Positions 7,894 to 16,087 of a stretch of 64,000 nucleotides of DNA are shown here, one piece after another; the first letter of the stretch is position 1, and each line of letters begins with the position of its first letter. Both the position numbers and the translations under genes were made by a program. The notes below the pieces were generated by a model. The model was not told where the DNA came from. It saw nothing but the letters and a program-made list of their open reading frames with translations, and did no database searches. The stretch spans positions 1 through 64,000 of the forward strand of contig CALYLO010000018.1 of NCBI GenBank assembly GCA_944800085.1. Reading direction: 5' to 3'. Source of the DNA: Paenibacillus melissococcoides. Lineage in GTDB: Bacteria; Bacillota; Bacilli; Paenibacillales; Paenibacillaceae.

Positions 7894-8082
7894 CTATTTA
7901 TCCAAGTTGATAGACGAGACGGGACGCTCCCCCGGTTGTTTTTGTAATTGGTGGAGAAGGCTCTCCAGGCTGACCGCTGCTGATCTGGCCGTCAGGGCAG
8001 CGGTCGAGAAAAGTACAAAACATCGATCCGGATCGGGCGGTACGGCGACAAGGCTCGGCTTCTGGACGGGCTTTCTTGCCAT
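7894..8082 (-). CDS. Small phage protein of unknown function
   Basis: A 62-residue basic protein. Its ATG at 8082 overlaps the end of the upstream gene, suggesting coupled translation, with a GGGCGG-type site just upstream. The second half (LTARSAAVSLESLLHQLQK) could form a helix. No family is recognised. It lies in the middle operon just before the amidase. Confidence 0.45.
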   Translation of the reverse strand: MARKPVQKPSLVAVPPDPDRCFVLFSTAALTARSAAVSLESLLHQLQKQPGERPVSSINLDK

Positions 8083-8516
8083 CAGTTTACCGCCCGTTGC
8101 ACAATCGATTTAATCATGTGGCCGTTCCCGATCTGGATTTCGTTATCGAGTAGTCGGCGAACGCGATAACGCAAGGTTGAAGACAGGCGATGCTTCTCAA
8201 TTACTTCGGCCTCCACGAGCTTCCGTCCGTCCCGCTGGTACCCGCCGAATCGATTGGGCACAAGTTTTGGAACGCGCACAATGTCGCCAACATTTGCCGA
8301 ATCTCGCATAATGTTGATTTCTTTGACCCGTATCATAACATCCCGTTTGAGGGCTGCCAGTTGTTTGTTCGTGATTTTTGATGCATATAAACTATAGTCA
8401 CGAAGCCGGACAACGCGAAGCGCATAATCAAATTTTGTGCCCTCGGCACATTCTAGGGCCAAGGCTTCCACACAAGCGAGACGATTTGTCCACTCAAACT
8501 TTTTAGGCTGCTGCAC
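8082..8516 (-). CDS. Conserved phage middle-operon protein of unknown function
   Basis: About 145 residues from the GTG at 8516, which has the ribosome binding site GGGAGGA at correct spacing; an ATG at 8552 is possible but less well placed. The N-terminal half is helical; the second half (VGDIVRVPKLVPNRFGG, then RKLVEAEVIEKHRLSSTLRY) looks like a small beta domain. I do not recognise the family. It is cotranscribed with the DnaC-like loader upstream. Confidence 0.6.
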   Translation of the reverse strand: MQQPKKFEWTNRLACVEALALECAEGTKFDYALRVVRLRDYSLYASKITNKQLAALKRDVMIRVKEINIMRDSANVGDIVRVPKLVPNRFGGYQRDGRKLVEAEVIEKHRLSSTLRYRVRRLLDNEIQIGNGHMIKSIVQRAVN

Positions 8517-8539
8517 GGTCATTCCTCCCATTAAAATTT

Positions 8540-8728
8540 TTAGCAGTACCATTCGCCGCCTTTTCGCAGGTATTTACCGTTATGGCCCAGTTGTGGGGCA
8601 AGGATAGCCGTTTTTCCTTTGTAATCCCTGGCCCTGGGCTTCAGCGCATCGAGCCGTTTACGCTCCGCTTCAAGTTGCTGCGGCGTCAGTGTGTAAGTCG
8701 TTATTTTCTTATAGTCGTATTCGGTCAT
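8540..8728 (-). CDS. Small phage protein of unknown function
   Basis: A 62-residue protein, MTEYDYKKITTYTLTPQQ onward, ending in NGKYLRKGGEWYC. The ATG at 8728 has the site AGGAGG seven bases upstream. Good ribosome binding site and tight operon spacing support a real gene. No family recognised. Confidence 0.6.
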   Translation of the reverse strand: MTEYDYKKITTYTLTPQQLEAERKRLDALKPRARDYKGKTAILAPQLGHNGKYLRKGGEWYC

Positions 8729-8747
8729 TGTACAGGCCTCCTACATC

Positions 8748-9596
8748 TTAAATCAGTCCATTAAATCGATAGTTCAAGGCCAGTGGGTCTTCGCCCACAT
8801 CCAACAGCATTTTTCCGAGATACTTTTTCCCTTTCGGGCTCTTGGTTCGCTCGAACAAGCGGCCCGCCGTGGCTACGGATAAGAAACCAATCAATTCGGA
8901 AAAATACTCGCTTGTGTACACGATCGGCAATTGCTTTCGATACCGATAATCAACAATGCCGTAAAACTCCTTGATCCAAGTGTCTTTTTGGCTTTCTTTG
9001 CAAATATCATCGACGATAAGCAACTCGCAGTTGTAAATACGCTTTCGAATTTCCTCCACCTTATACGCCTCATCCGGGCTGTTGTAGTAGGAAAACCATT
9101 CCGTGAAGCTTTGTACCCAGTTGAAAAACAGAGGGTACACACCGTATTCAATCAACGGGGCGACAGCAGCCGTGACCAGATGCGTCTTGCCACTGCCGGA
9201 TGTGCCCAAAAGCCCGAACCAAGGAACGCCTTTCAAGCTTTGGCCCTTCTTAATCCGGTAGACCAGTCCATCCGAATATTCCCGTGCCAACTCGTAGGCA
9301 TCTATGACGCGTTGATCCAGGCCATCCAAGTTGAAATTGTCAAACGTCTTTAATTGCGCATCCTCGCTCATGTTGGTGGTTTGCATGATCCGCTTCAGCT
9401 TCTTGCGTTCCATGCAGGCGCATTGATAGGCCACGTTTCGAGCAGGGTCGTGGATGACGCCCTCGTCCCGGCATTTCGGGCACTCATAAGCCGAGCTTTC
9501 GGCGGAAGGCAGCTTCGGCGCTGATATCGCGTTTGCCTGCCTGGCTGCCCGGATACGTTCGAGCAAGTCCGGCATGACCTCTTTCAAACCTTGCAT
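8748..9596 (-). CDS. DnaC/IstB-like replication loader ATPase
   Basis: About 282 residues from the ATG at 9596 (site AAAGGCGG); a GTG at 9605 is less likely. Near residues 38-65 are paired cysteines (CPKCRDE, then CACMERKK), a zinc-binding region typical of phage DnaC-like proteins. The AAA+ core has Walker A GTSGSGKTH and Walker B ELLIVDDICK. DnaC-type proteins load the replicative helicase. For a Mu-like phage this suggests that host helicase is recruited for replicative transposition. It overlaps the preceding frame by about 113 bases. Confidence 0.85.
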   Translation of the reverse strand: MQGLKEVMPDLLERIRAARQANAISAPKLPSAESSAYECPKCRDEGVIHDPARNVAYQCACMERKKLKRIMQTTNMSEDAQLKTFDNFNLDGLDQRVIDAYELAREYSDGLVYRIKKGQSLKGVPWFGLLGTSGSGKTHLVTAAVAPLIEYGVYPLFFNWVQSFTEWFSYYNSPDEAYKVEEIRKRIYNCELLIVDDICKESQKDTWIKEFYGIVDYRYRKQLPIVYTSEYFSELIGFLSVATAGRLFERTKSPKGKKYLGKMLLDVGEDPLALNYRFNGLI

Positions 9597-9849
9597 GAGT
9601 GGCACCGCCTTTCAAGAGATTGCGAAGGATGCCCCGCGTGTAGTTCTCCTTGATATTAGGGTACTTCTCCATGTGGATGGAGAGAGCCCGAATGACAAGA
9701 GTGGGCTCATACTTCGCCCAATACTCATATTCGCGTTGCTTGATTCCCTCAGAAATCTTGCCTGTGCTTCGGGTGAAGCGTATTGTGTCCCAATAGGCTC
9801 CGATGACTTGTCTTTGTGCTGGCGAATACCGTTCAAGAGCGTCCTGCAT
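9484..9849 (-). CDS. Phage protein preceding DnaC-like loader (possible replication protein)
   Basis: A 121-residue frame starting MQDALERYSPAQRQVIGAYW. The first ~80 residues, ending YTRGILRNLLKGG, look like the end of a DnaD/helicase-loader partner type domain: a single helical domain that closes with RGILRNL. The last ~40 residues overlap the loader gene and may be incidental. Position directly before a DnaC-like gene fits a replication initiation role, but that is inference. Confidence 0.6.
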   Translation of the reverse strand: MQDALERYSPAQRQVIGAYWDTIRFTRSTGKISEGIKQREYEYWAKYEPTLVIRALSIHMEKYPNIKENYTRGILRNLLKGGATHARFERGHAGLARTYPGSQAGKRDISAEAAFRRKLGL

Positions 9850-10237
9850 TAGGTTTTACTCCTTCCCGTCGTTTCATTGCTTTTAGAGCTTCGATTACCT
9901 TACTGGCCTGGACAGGTGAGAGGTAGCTCGTATGACTAACGCCTTGCTGCTTCTCCAAAAAACGACGCAAACGGCGAGGGTCAGATTTCCAGCCTAATTC
10001 CTCGGCCAGCTTGTTAATCTGCCATATTTGATTCGGCGTCGCCCGAGATGGCTTAACCTTGCCCAGCATCTGATTCAATCGGTCGATTACTTTGATGCCC
10101 TGGGCCTTGCTTAATGCCTTGATGCTGTCCGACCCGGTCGTAGTTAAGACCAGGTCATGGAGCTCGTCGTTATTCATTCGGGCCTGCCTGGCAAGCCCGA
10201 ATATGTTCTTGATTTGTGGATAGGTGATTTTGTCCAT
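9833..10237 (-). CDS. GemA-like regulatory protein (Mu gp16 family, DUF1018)
   Basis: About 134 residues from the ATG at 10237 (site GAGGAGG); the GTG at 10252 overlaps that site. The start MDKITYPQIKNIFGLARQ and the stretch GIKVIDRLNQMLG, then TPNQIWQINKLAEELGW, are typical of the DUF1018/gp16 family, to which Mu GemA belongs. GemA affects host gene expression and DNA topology in Mu. Location in the semi-essential early region between transposition genes and Mor agrees. Confidence 0.82.
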   Translation of the reverse strand: MDKITYPQIKNIFGLARQARMNNDELHDLVLTTTGSDSIKALSKAQGIKVIDRLNQMLGKVKPSRATPNQIWQINKLAEELGWKSDPRRLRRFLEKQQGVSHTSYLSPVQASKVIEALKAMKRREGVKPNAGRS

Positions 10238-10248
10238 AAGGGCCCTCC

Positions 10249-10878
10249 TCACTCAGAAAAAGCTTCTAGGCCGACACTAATGCTGTCCTCGACGTACACC
10301 GAATTGCGTATCGTATCGATTTCTTCCGGGGTGAGATGGCCGAAGAAGCGTTCAACCAATTCGCCATGCTTCGCCAGGCGAATGGCGTCGAACTCCTCTT
10401 CAAGCTCACCAGTTATGCCTACACTTCCGAGTAGCTGCTTGTCCTTCAGATAGTCGCCCTTTAGCTTCTTTTTTACTGCCTTTACTTTGTTGCTATCGAG
10501 CCCAAGGCCGCTCAGCACGTCATCAATAGAAGTGTCAAAGCAGTATTCGCCTTTGTAAAGGGCAATGAGCGCTTCCTTGAAACGTGCTTCTGTCTCGAAT
10601 TTAACCTCATACTTCCGGCTGACTTTGGCTGCCACCACATCACCAAGCACTTCAACCAAGCGTTCATAATTATCAATTTCAAACTTTTCCTTGTATGTCA
10701 GGTTGAATCGGCCCTTGCTTCCAGGGATCTGATAGTGAGATAGGTTCTTATTGTCCATGACAAATATTCCAGCAGATGTAAAGGTGGCCTTCAGTTCATC
10801 CAGCCGCTTCTTGCTTCGCTTCATATCCTGTTCCAATCGGAGTGCTTCATCAACAAGGGGAACCAGTTCCGAATTCAT
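10249..10878 (-). CDS. Phage early protein of unknown function (helical)
   Basis: A 209-residue protein. Residues 5-33 form a coiled coil (VDEALRLEQDMKRSKKRLDE); a middle domain (LSHYQIPGSKGRFNLTYKE) is followed by a charged helical C-terminus. In Mu-like phages this position often carries host-nuclease inhibitor or DUF3164-type proteins, but I cannot match it to either. Its start overlaps the AbrB-like gene by four bases, so translation is likely coupled. Confidence 0.6.
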   Translation of the reverse strand: MNSELVPLVDEALRLEQDMKRSKKRLDELKATFTSAGIFVMDNKNLSHYQIPGSKGRFNLTYKEKFEIDNYERLVEVLGDVVAAKVSRKYEVKFETEARFKEALIALYKGEYCFDTSIDDVLSGLGLDSNKVKAVKKKLKGDYLKDKQLLGSVGITGELEEEFDAIRLAKHGELVERFFGHLTPEEIDTIRNSVYVEDSISVGLEAFSE

Positions 10879-11165
10879 CGCCCGTCCCCCCCTTCAAATG
10901 CATTGGCCGCTCTCCGTTCCGTAACATTGGCCTCCAGATTCTGAATGCACTGGGAGCACACAAACCGACCGGAATACACAACTAGCTCTTTATCGCTCCG
11001 GCAAAATAGGCAACTTCCTTGCGTCCGCTGTAACAGGATTGTGCCGTCTTCGCTATCGACGATAATATTGAACTTTTCGCCGCCTGATAGGCCATACTCC
11101 CGGCGTATTACGGCCGGGAGTGTTACGGAACCACTCTTGCTTAATTTTTTGTTATACGACTTCAT
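10875..11165 (-). CDS. AbrB/MazE-like DNA-binding protein with C-terminal zinc ribbon
   Basis: A 96-residue protein. Residues 1-45 form a SpoVT/AbrB swapped-hairpin domain (KLSKSGSVTLPAVIRREYGL, then GEKFNIIVDSEDG). This is followed by a four-cysteine ribbon (CLFC at about 52-55 and CSQC at about 71-74). AbrB-type domains bind DNA as dimers. The combination occurs in Firmicute phages and mobile elements. It probably regulates early phage or host genes; targets are unknown. Confidence 0.75.
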   Translation of the reverse strand: MKSYNKKLSKSGSVTLPAVIRREYGLSGGEKFNIIVDSEDGTILLQRTQGSCLFCRSDKELVVYSGRFVCSQCIQNLEANVTERRAANAFEGGDGR

Positions 11166-11306
11166 TCAAGCATCCTCCTCAATAATTGCTTCTACTGGTA
11201 TTCCGTCCTCACACGGGAATGCAATTCGGAGCAGGTCATACAACCTATCTGCCTGCTCTGCCGTCAGCCTATCAATATTGCGTGATGTGCTAGACCGATT
11301 CTCCAT
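11166..11306 (-). CDS. Small phage protein of unknown function (46 aa)
   Basis: A 46-residue frame, MENRSSTSRNIDRLTAEQAD to AIIEEDA, too short for most gene finders. The ATG at 11306 has a strong AAGGAGG site. It ends directly against the AbrB-like gene start, and its start lies inside the end of the upstream gene, filling the gap between the two. The sequence (RLTAEQADRLYDLLRIAFPC) suggests one amphipathic helix. No family recognised. Confidence 0.6.
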   Translation of the reverse strand: MENRSSTSRNIDRLTAEQADRLYDLLRIAFPCEDGIPVEAIIEEDA

Positions 11307-11649
11307 GCTGCTCCTCCTTATCAAGGAATGTATTTACAAGCTTTCCAGCAGCCACAAAAAACGCATAGCGCCGTTCCGTATAGAGCCTGAAAGCTTCCAG
11401 CGCTGTCAGCTCCTGCCCCATCCGCTGCCGCATATCCAACAACGTCTTTTCATAAGGAGTCCTGCCACGGATGCCCTCATCGTCAACGATGTAATCAGGT
11501 GAATCCCTCAAGGCAATACGGACTTCGTCCTCTGTTAACCCCGACACGATAGCGGCTGGACGTACCGGGACGGGAAGCATCACATGCTGTAAGAAACGGA
11601 ACAAGCGTGCCACTGAATGATTCGAGTATTCATATCTCCACATCGTCAT
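11290..11649 (-). CDS. Phage early protein of unknown function
   Basis: A 119-residue protein from ATG 11649, or from the in-frame ATG at 11643, which is better spaced from the GGGGGG ribosome binding site. It follows the MuB-like gene within a few bases. Its middle (IVSGLTEDEVRIALRDSP) suggests a small helix-turn-helix or helical domain. No confident family. Confidence 0.55.
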   Translation of the reverse strand: MTMWRYEYSNHSVARLFRFLQHVMLPVPVRPAAIVSGLTEDEVRIALRDSPDYIVDDEGIRGRTPYEKTLLDMRQRMGQELTALEAFRLYTERRYAFFVAAGKLVNTFLDKEEQHGESV

Positions 11650-11654
11650 CCCCC

Positions 11655-12635
11655 CTACAGCATCATCATGTTGCTGGCCTTAGCGATAATGTCGACGGTA
11701 ATTAGGGGAGCCCCTTCAGCGGAGCCGTGCATGTTTAATATGCGCAAGATGTTGTTCAGCGTCCGGTCGAGTAAGCGGAAGCATCCGTTTTTGTTGTTAG
11801 TTGCACGGACAATCATCTCCTGAATGGCATTTTCTTCGAAGTTGAAGTTTTGTAGGTAGCTACGAACCTCGTTAGCGGATAGTCCCTTCAGTGACACATA
11901 GAAATCTACCCGGTTCGCAAAACGGCTGATATAGCCCTTGATTTGCGCTTCAAGCTTCGGTTCCCCGGCGATAATCATTCCCACATCTGACTGGTCGAAG
12001 ATGGCACGCAGGATCTCCATTTTTTTCTGTGAATACTTGCTAACAAGCTTGTCCGCTTCGTCGATAATGAGCAAGTAGCCCGGATTGCAGTTGAAAAATT
12101 CACGGATACCGTTCACCCGTTCCCATATCGTGCCATAGCCAACGGGTAGGCCGAGAGCTCTTTCGATGGCCTTAACCAGATCGCGTTGCGCCATCGTATC
12201 GTCGCATTCGATATATGCAACCTTGGGAGACCGCGCATAATACTTGAGCGTATGAGTCTTGCCGTATCCCGACTTCCCAACCACAATTCCAAGTCCAGTA
12301 AATGACTGGCAGGATTGACAGGCCCCGATGATTGCCGTTGCGTCACGGCTCTCAACGAATGCAGGCTTAGCAAGTCGCATCGTGCCTGTTTGCTCGATGG
12401 CTGCCGCCACTTCTTCGCCTTGTGCGGAGATAAAGTTCGTTATTGCCTGCTCGATGTCAGTAGGATCGGAAGAATATTTACCACTCAGATATTGTGAGAG
12501 GGCCGAGCGAGAATAATTGATTTCTCGCGCCAGCTCCGTAATTGTCATGCCGTTTTTGTCCATCATATTTTTAACCTGTGCTGCAAGGGCTGTTGGTGTG
12601 CCACCTTGAACCGGATAAAATGCCACTGCTTCCAT
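11655..12635 (-). CDS. MuB-like AAA+ ATPase (transposition target selector)
   Basis: A 326-residue protein from ATG 12635 (site GGAGGG); the TTG at 12650 is inside that site's upstream region and unlikely. Residues about 15-60 form a lambda repressor-like HTH (MTITELAREINYSRSALSQY), as in MuB. The ATPase core has Walker A GKSGYGKTH (about 120-128) and Walker B YLLIIDEADK (about 187-196). MuB coats target DNA, gives target immunity and activates the MuA transposase. It lies just downstream of the transposase gene. Confidence 0.92.
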   Translation of the reverse strand: MEAVAFYPVQGGTPTALAAQVKNMMDKNGMTITELAREINYSRSALSQYLSGKYSSDPTDIEQAITNFISAQGEEVAAAIEQTGTMRLAKPAFVESRDATAIIGACQSCQSFTGLGIVVGKSGYGKTHTLKYYARSPKVAYIECDDTMAQRDLVKAIERALGLPVGYGTIWERVNGIREFFNCNPGYLLIIDEADKLVSKYSQKKMEILRAIFDQSDVGMIIAGEPKLEAQIKGYISRFANRVDFYVSLKGLSANEVRSYLQNFNFEENAIQEMIVRATNNKNGCFRLLDRTLNNILRILNMHGSAEGAPLITVDIIAKASNMMML

Positions 12636-12650
12636 GTTCGTTCCCTCCAA

Positions 12651-14720
12651 TTATCCAAGTTTACGGAGCGCCGCGAGGGCTTTCTCCGCTTGCCGTTGGT
12701 AAAAGTCATCTGCATCGTCTTTTCCTGCTTTGGCTGTTTTTCTGGATCGCAGCTCTTCCCGGAATTGCTGATCGTCCGGCAATGCGACCAGCTTCGTGTT
12801 CTGCTTCGGTGCAGCCTCATTTTTGAAAATGAACCCGGCCACGTCGTTTCCATATCCTTGATACTGAGGATCGCGATCTTCTAATGGCGTCGTATAATAC
12901 GCCAGGTCATCCATCGTCTGGCGGAGCTGGCGCTTCTGCATTTTGAGGTGATCTTCCAGCGCCTTTTGCGGCATCTTCGGGGCGATGAGTAGCAGTTCTT
13001 GACTGTACGCCTCGCATATTTTTTGCCCGCCAACTGTATACACATAGAGCTTTGTCACATCATTCGGGTCCCATTTGATGTCAACTTTGTCCCCGATATA
13101 ATGGCAGAGTTCATCGGCGCGGTACTCATATCCAAACTTTTTGATCCCGATGTTCCGGACAAGGACGCGCTCCGCCTTCATCATCAATATCGTTGCGTAG
13201 GACTTTGGCGGCGGCGCTTTGACATAGCGGTCGGCGTTCCGGAACACTTCCAGAGGCGTATGCCACTTATCGCCTTGTCCCTTGAGTCCACTATGGAATG
13301 AACGATGGTACTCGTCTCGCCACTCGCACCATAGCGCATAAAATTCATCCAGTGTCAGCAATTCGTCACGTTGGAGCATCTTCTTGATGTCCTTGTCCAC
13401 TTTCGCCGCTGTCTTCGAACCTGTTAGCGTACCCGTGTAGCTTCCCAACCATTTTTCAAATTTGCTAATTAGCGTGCCGAAGAACCGCTCGACTTGTGCC
13501 TTCGACCAGGGTTGGTATGGGAGGCTGCGCATGTCATCCTTGATGCCGATGCTGCGATAAAAGCCTTTGGTCTCGCTGTCGAAGCTGACGCGTTCATTTC
13601 TCTTACGCCCGGTCATCGTCTCGGCGGTGTAGTCTTTCCCGTTGTCGATCAGCAGCCATTCTGGCACGCCGCCAATGTCGGCGTATATCATGTTGAGCAG
13701 CGACTGCTTCAGCACTTGCGAATTTGCCTTGACACAAATTACATCGCCAACGATGCAGCGGCTGCGTGTATCTAGCCATGCGACGAGCTGCGGGCGGATG
13801 GCCTTGGTCTTGCCATTCGGGTATGTATATTTCACCCAAACATCGAATGTATGCTCGTCGCCTTGTACAAGCCCCATAACTGGCAACGCTTTTGTATTCC
13901 GAGACGCTTTGACCATTCGCTGATTCTTAAATTCACGCATGCCTTTTTCGGCAAGTAGACGCGCATTTTTGCCACGCTTTACATTCATCAGATATCCGAT
14001 ATAGCGGGCCACCGTTGGATATGATGGGATGTCCCAGCTATGCATTGATCCAATCTTCATAAGTTTGCTGTAGAGCATTTCAATCGTTCCGTTATTGCTC
14101 GCAAACGCGGGTTCAAACCATAAATTTTCGATGAAAGCTCTGACCTCCGGCGTAAGTGACGGAAATGTGTTTTTCTGCTTAGGCTTACGGCAGAGTGCCA
14201 GCACCTTGAAAAAGTCATAATTTTTCCCGTCCTGTTTGCTCATCTTCAGCGCCCAGGCACTTGCTTCCAAATAGCTTTGTGCATACCGATAGAGCGTGCG
14301 CTGACTCATTCCGTTTGCTTCCGCGATACTGACCGCAAATTCAGTCCGGTCACGGTCTCCATAGTTGAGAAACTCGCGGATGACCTTTGCCAACTCGACC
14401 GCTTCGTAATATGACTTACCGTGCTTCTCGATGTATTCAGCAGGATCAACATCGATGTACCACGGTATTTCCTTTTCATTGACATGTTCCTTGATAATGA
14501 CATCTGCGCCTTCAATGCCTGTAACATGCTTATAAGCCTGTCTGGCCTTCTTGCTCAGCGTGGACATTGCAATAAGGACACGTTCCTTTCCACCACTTGC
14601 GGCAGCCTCTTTCTTTGCCTTGAAAGCCTCCGGGTTCCTTTGCACTTTCTTCTTTACTGACTCGTAGCTCACGCCCTCAAGCCCGGCGGCCACTTCCAGG
14701 GTAATGTATATTTCCGACAA
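12651..14720 (-). CDS. MuA-like DDE transposase
   Basis: About 689 residues from TTG 14720, which has the site AAAGGAGG seven bases upstream; an ATG at 14753 would place that site inside the coding region. The N-terminus (LEVAAGLEGVSYESVKKKV) is a Mu-type winged helix. The rve integrase core shows D (VQGDEHTFD, about 288-293), D (LLIDNGKDY, about 359) and E (KAQVERFFGT, about 411). The C-terminal Mu transposase beta-barrel and tail follow. It cuts and joins the prophage ends. It heads the transposition operon with MuB. Confidence 0.94.
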   Translation of the reverse strand: MSEIYITLEVAAGLEGVSYESVKKKVQRNPEAFKAKKEAAASGGKERVLIAMSTLSKKARQAYKHVTGIEGADVIIKEHVNEKEIPWYIDVDPAEYIEKHGKSYYEAVELAKVIREFLNYGDRDRTEFAVSIAEANGMSQRTLYRYAQSYLEASAWALKMSKQDGKNYDFFKVLALCRKPKQKNTFPSLTPEVRAFIENLWFEPAFASNNGTIEMLYSKLMKIGSMHSWDIPSYPTVARYIGYLMNVKRGKNARLLAEKGMREFKNQRMVKASRNTKALPVMGLVQGDEHTFDVWVKYTYPNGKTKAIRPQLVAWLDTRSRCIVGDVICVKANSQVLKQSLLNMIYADIGGVPEWLLIDNGKDYTAETMTGRKRNERVSFDSETKGFYRSIGIKDDMRSLPYQPWSKAQVERFFGTLISKFEKWLGSYTGTLTGSKTAAKVDKDIKKMLQRDELLTLDEFYALWCEWRDEYHRSFHSGLKGQGDKWHTPLEVFRNADRYVKAPPPKSYATILMMKAERVLVRNIGIKKFGYEYRADELCHYIGDKVDIKWDPNDVTKLYVYTVGGQKICEAYSQELLLIAPKMPQKALEDHLKMQKRQLRQTMDDLAYYTTPLEDRDPQYQGYGNDVAGFIFKNEAAPKQNTKLVALPDDQQFREELRSRKTAKAGKDDADDFYQRQAEKALAALRKLG

Positions 14721-14779
14721 GCTTGTTCCTCCTTTCCAAGTGAATCCGTTCATGCTACAATGGAGGAGATAAGTTTTTT

Positions 14780-14843
14780 GATGGGTTGCTTGGAGAGCGT
14801 CGACCTTGGAGGGGGGACGCTCTCTTCATTTATTGCACCCATC
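14780..14843 (-). ncRNA. Conserved-looking RNA hairpin upstream of the transposase gene
   Basis: Two nested inverted repeats lie between the Ner-like and transposase genes: GATGGGT/ACCCATC (14780-14786 and 14837-14843) and GAGAGCGTC/GACGCTCTC (14793-14801 and 14816-14824). The inner 9-bp stem is perfect with a 14-base loop. No T-run follows on either strand, so it is not a standard terminator. It may be a leader structure controlling transposase translation, a processing site or a protein-binding dyad. Confidence 0.4.
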
Positions 14844-14896
14844 GATTTTAGCCTCCTGATGACCATGTTCCTCCACTTGTCCTTCTCTGTGATGTT

Positions 14897-15109
14897 CTAA
14901 GCCGTTCTGCTAAGCTCATGTAATTCTATGCCAAGGACTTGAGCTAGCTTAGGGATGAAGCTTTTTCCAGAACGTTCCCCAATCATAATCAGGTAGATAT
15001 AGTTACTGTTCGTTCCTACCTGGGCCGCTAGTTCATATTGCGTCATATTCATTTCTGCGAGGCGCTTTTTGATGGTTACACCGATAGGTGATAGTTTGCG
15101 TTTTTTCAT
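14897..15109 (-). CDS. Ner/Cro-like XRE-family HTH regulator
   Basis: A 70-residue single-domain helix-turn-helix protein: TIKKRLAEMNMTQYELAAQV then TNSNYIYLIMIGERSG. By position it replaces Mu Ner, which represses the early promoter after induction. Its start overlaps the stop of the upstream gene (ATGA), so translation is coupled. The small size fits Cro/Ner. Binding sites would be expected in the 15550-15650 promoter region. Confidence 0.8.
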   Translation of the reverse strand: MKKRKLSPIGVTIKKRLAEMNMTQYELAAQVGTNSNYIYLIMIGERSGKSFIPKLAQVLGIELHELSRTA

Positions 15110-15423
15110 ATATGCTCACCTGCTTTAATTCGTTCTTTGATGATTTCCCGTCTTTCAGCCTCTCGCCCTATCGCCCGTTGTAACTGGCGGTTTGCAGCGA
15201 TTTTGGCGCTATACTCCAGCACCAGCCGTCGCAGTTCCTCAACGAGTTCACGCTCATGGGCTGCCAACATATCGCCATATGCATCAAGGGCGCTCCCTTG
15301 TGCAGTAGCTATTACTACCTCATTTCCAGCCGACGAAACATCTACACTTCCCACTAATTCACGAATAATCGTGTCAGTGGATTCGATTTGTTCCTTTAGT
15401 GTTTTACTCAAACTGGAACTCAC
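15106..15423 (-). CDS. First early-operon gene, helical protein of unknown function
   Basis: A 105-residue protein starting at GTG 15423, with site AGGAGG eight bases upstream. The second half (ERELVEELRRLVLEYSAKI, then RQLQRAIGREAERRE) is a long charged helix, probably a coiled coil. It is the first gene of the leftward early operon after the promoter at 15560-15588. No family recognised. Confidence 0.6.
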   Translation of the reverse strand: MSSSLSKTLKEQIESTDTIIRELVGSVDVSSAGNEVVIATAQGSALDAYGDMLAAHERELVEELRRLVLEYSAKIAANRQLQRAIGREAERREIIKERIKAGEHI

Positions 15424-15559
15424 ATTTCATTCCTCCTTTCCAATTGAAGTGATTAATCTGTGAATCCCTTGCTTATTTAGTTTTCAAAGAGCAGGTAATT
15501 CGTCTGTTTTCGACTCAAGTTGTGTGCTAAGATTTTGATATGATTTACTATCTATCATC

Positions 15560-15588
15560 AGAATACACGTATATACGTGCAATGTCAA
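15560..15588 (-). promoter_or_regulatory. Early promoter with operator palindrome in its spacer
   Basis: On the minus strand -35 TTGACA (15583-15588) and -10 TATTCT (15560-15565) are 17 bases apart. The spacer contains a perfect 14-bp palindrome CACGTATATACGTG (15566-15579). A repressor bound there would occlude RNA polymerase. Further GTGCA(A/T) half-site-like copies follow toward the repressor gene (15607-15640). This is the natural lysis/lysogeny control region between divergent genes. Confidence 0.78.
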
Positions 15589-15649
15589 TACAAAAAGCAA
15601 TGTTTTTCGTGCATTTTGCTCAAATAATAGTGCAAAGGGTGAGCCAATA

Positions 15650-16087
15650 ATGAGTATTGGGAGAAGAATTAAAGAACTGAGAAAGGAAAAAGGCGTGAGC
15701 CAAAAGGATCTAGCTGAAACGATAGGCGTTTCGCGTGGTAATGTGGGGGACTGGGAGCTCGATAAGGTGAAACCAGGGGCAGATGCTTTATTAGCCCTCT
15801 CAGAGTATTTTGAGGTAACAACGGATTGGCTGCTAAGTGGAAATGAGCCTAGTAATGCACGTAAATTAGTGCAAGGTTCGGCGTTAGGAATTTCTCCTTC
15901 TGACCTAGAATTGCTGGCAAAGTACCACCAATTAGAAGATAGGGATAAAATTAAAATCGAGGAACGCATCGAAGTATTACTGGAGCTGGCAGGCAAGGAG
16001 TCTGACAGTTCAAGTAAACATGCGAAATCGCATATCTCGACGAATGGAGGAAACGGAAAAGAAGAAGCAGCTACTAGACCGGCATAA
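15650..16087 (+). CDS. Prophage repressor, XRE-family HTH
   Basis: A 145-residue protein. Residues 5-62 are a classic lambda-type HTH (KELRKEKGVSQKDLAETIGV, then VGDWELDKVKPGADALLALS). The rest is a charged helical linker ending in a low-complexity tail (KSHISTNGGNGKEEAATRPA). It has the site AAAGGGTGAG. It is divergent from the early operon and points to the phage left end, the same layout as the Mu c repressor. It likely binds the palindrome at 15566-15579. The start and family are clear; the target is inference. Confidence 0.85.
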   Translation: MSIGRRIKELRKEKGVSQKDLAETIGVSRGNVGDWELDKVKPGADALLALSEYFEVTTDWLLSGNEPSNARKLVQGSALGISPSDLELLAKYHQLEDRDKIKIEERIEVLLELAGKESDSSSKHAKSHISTNGGNGKEEAATRPA

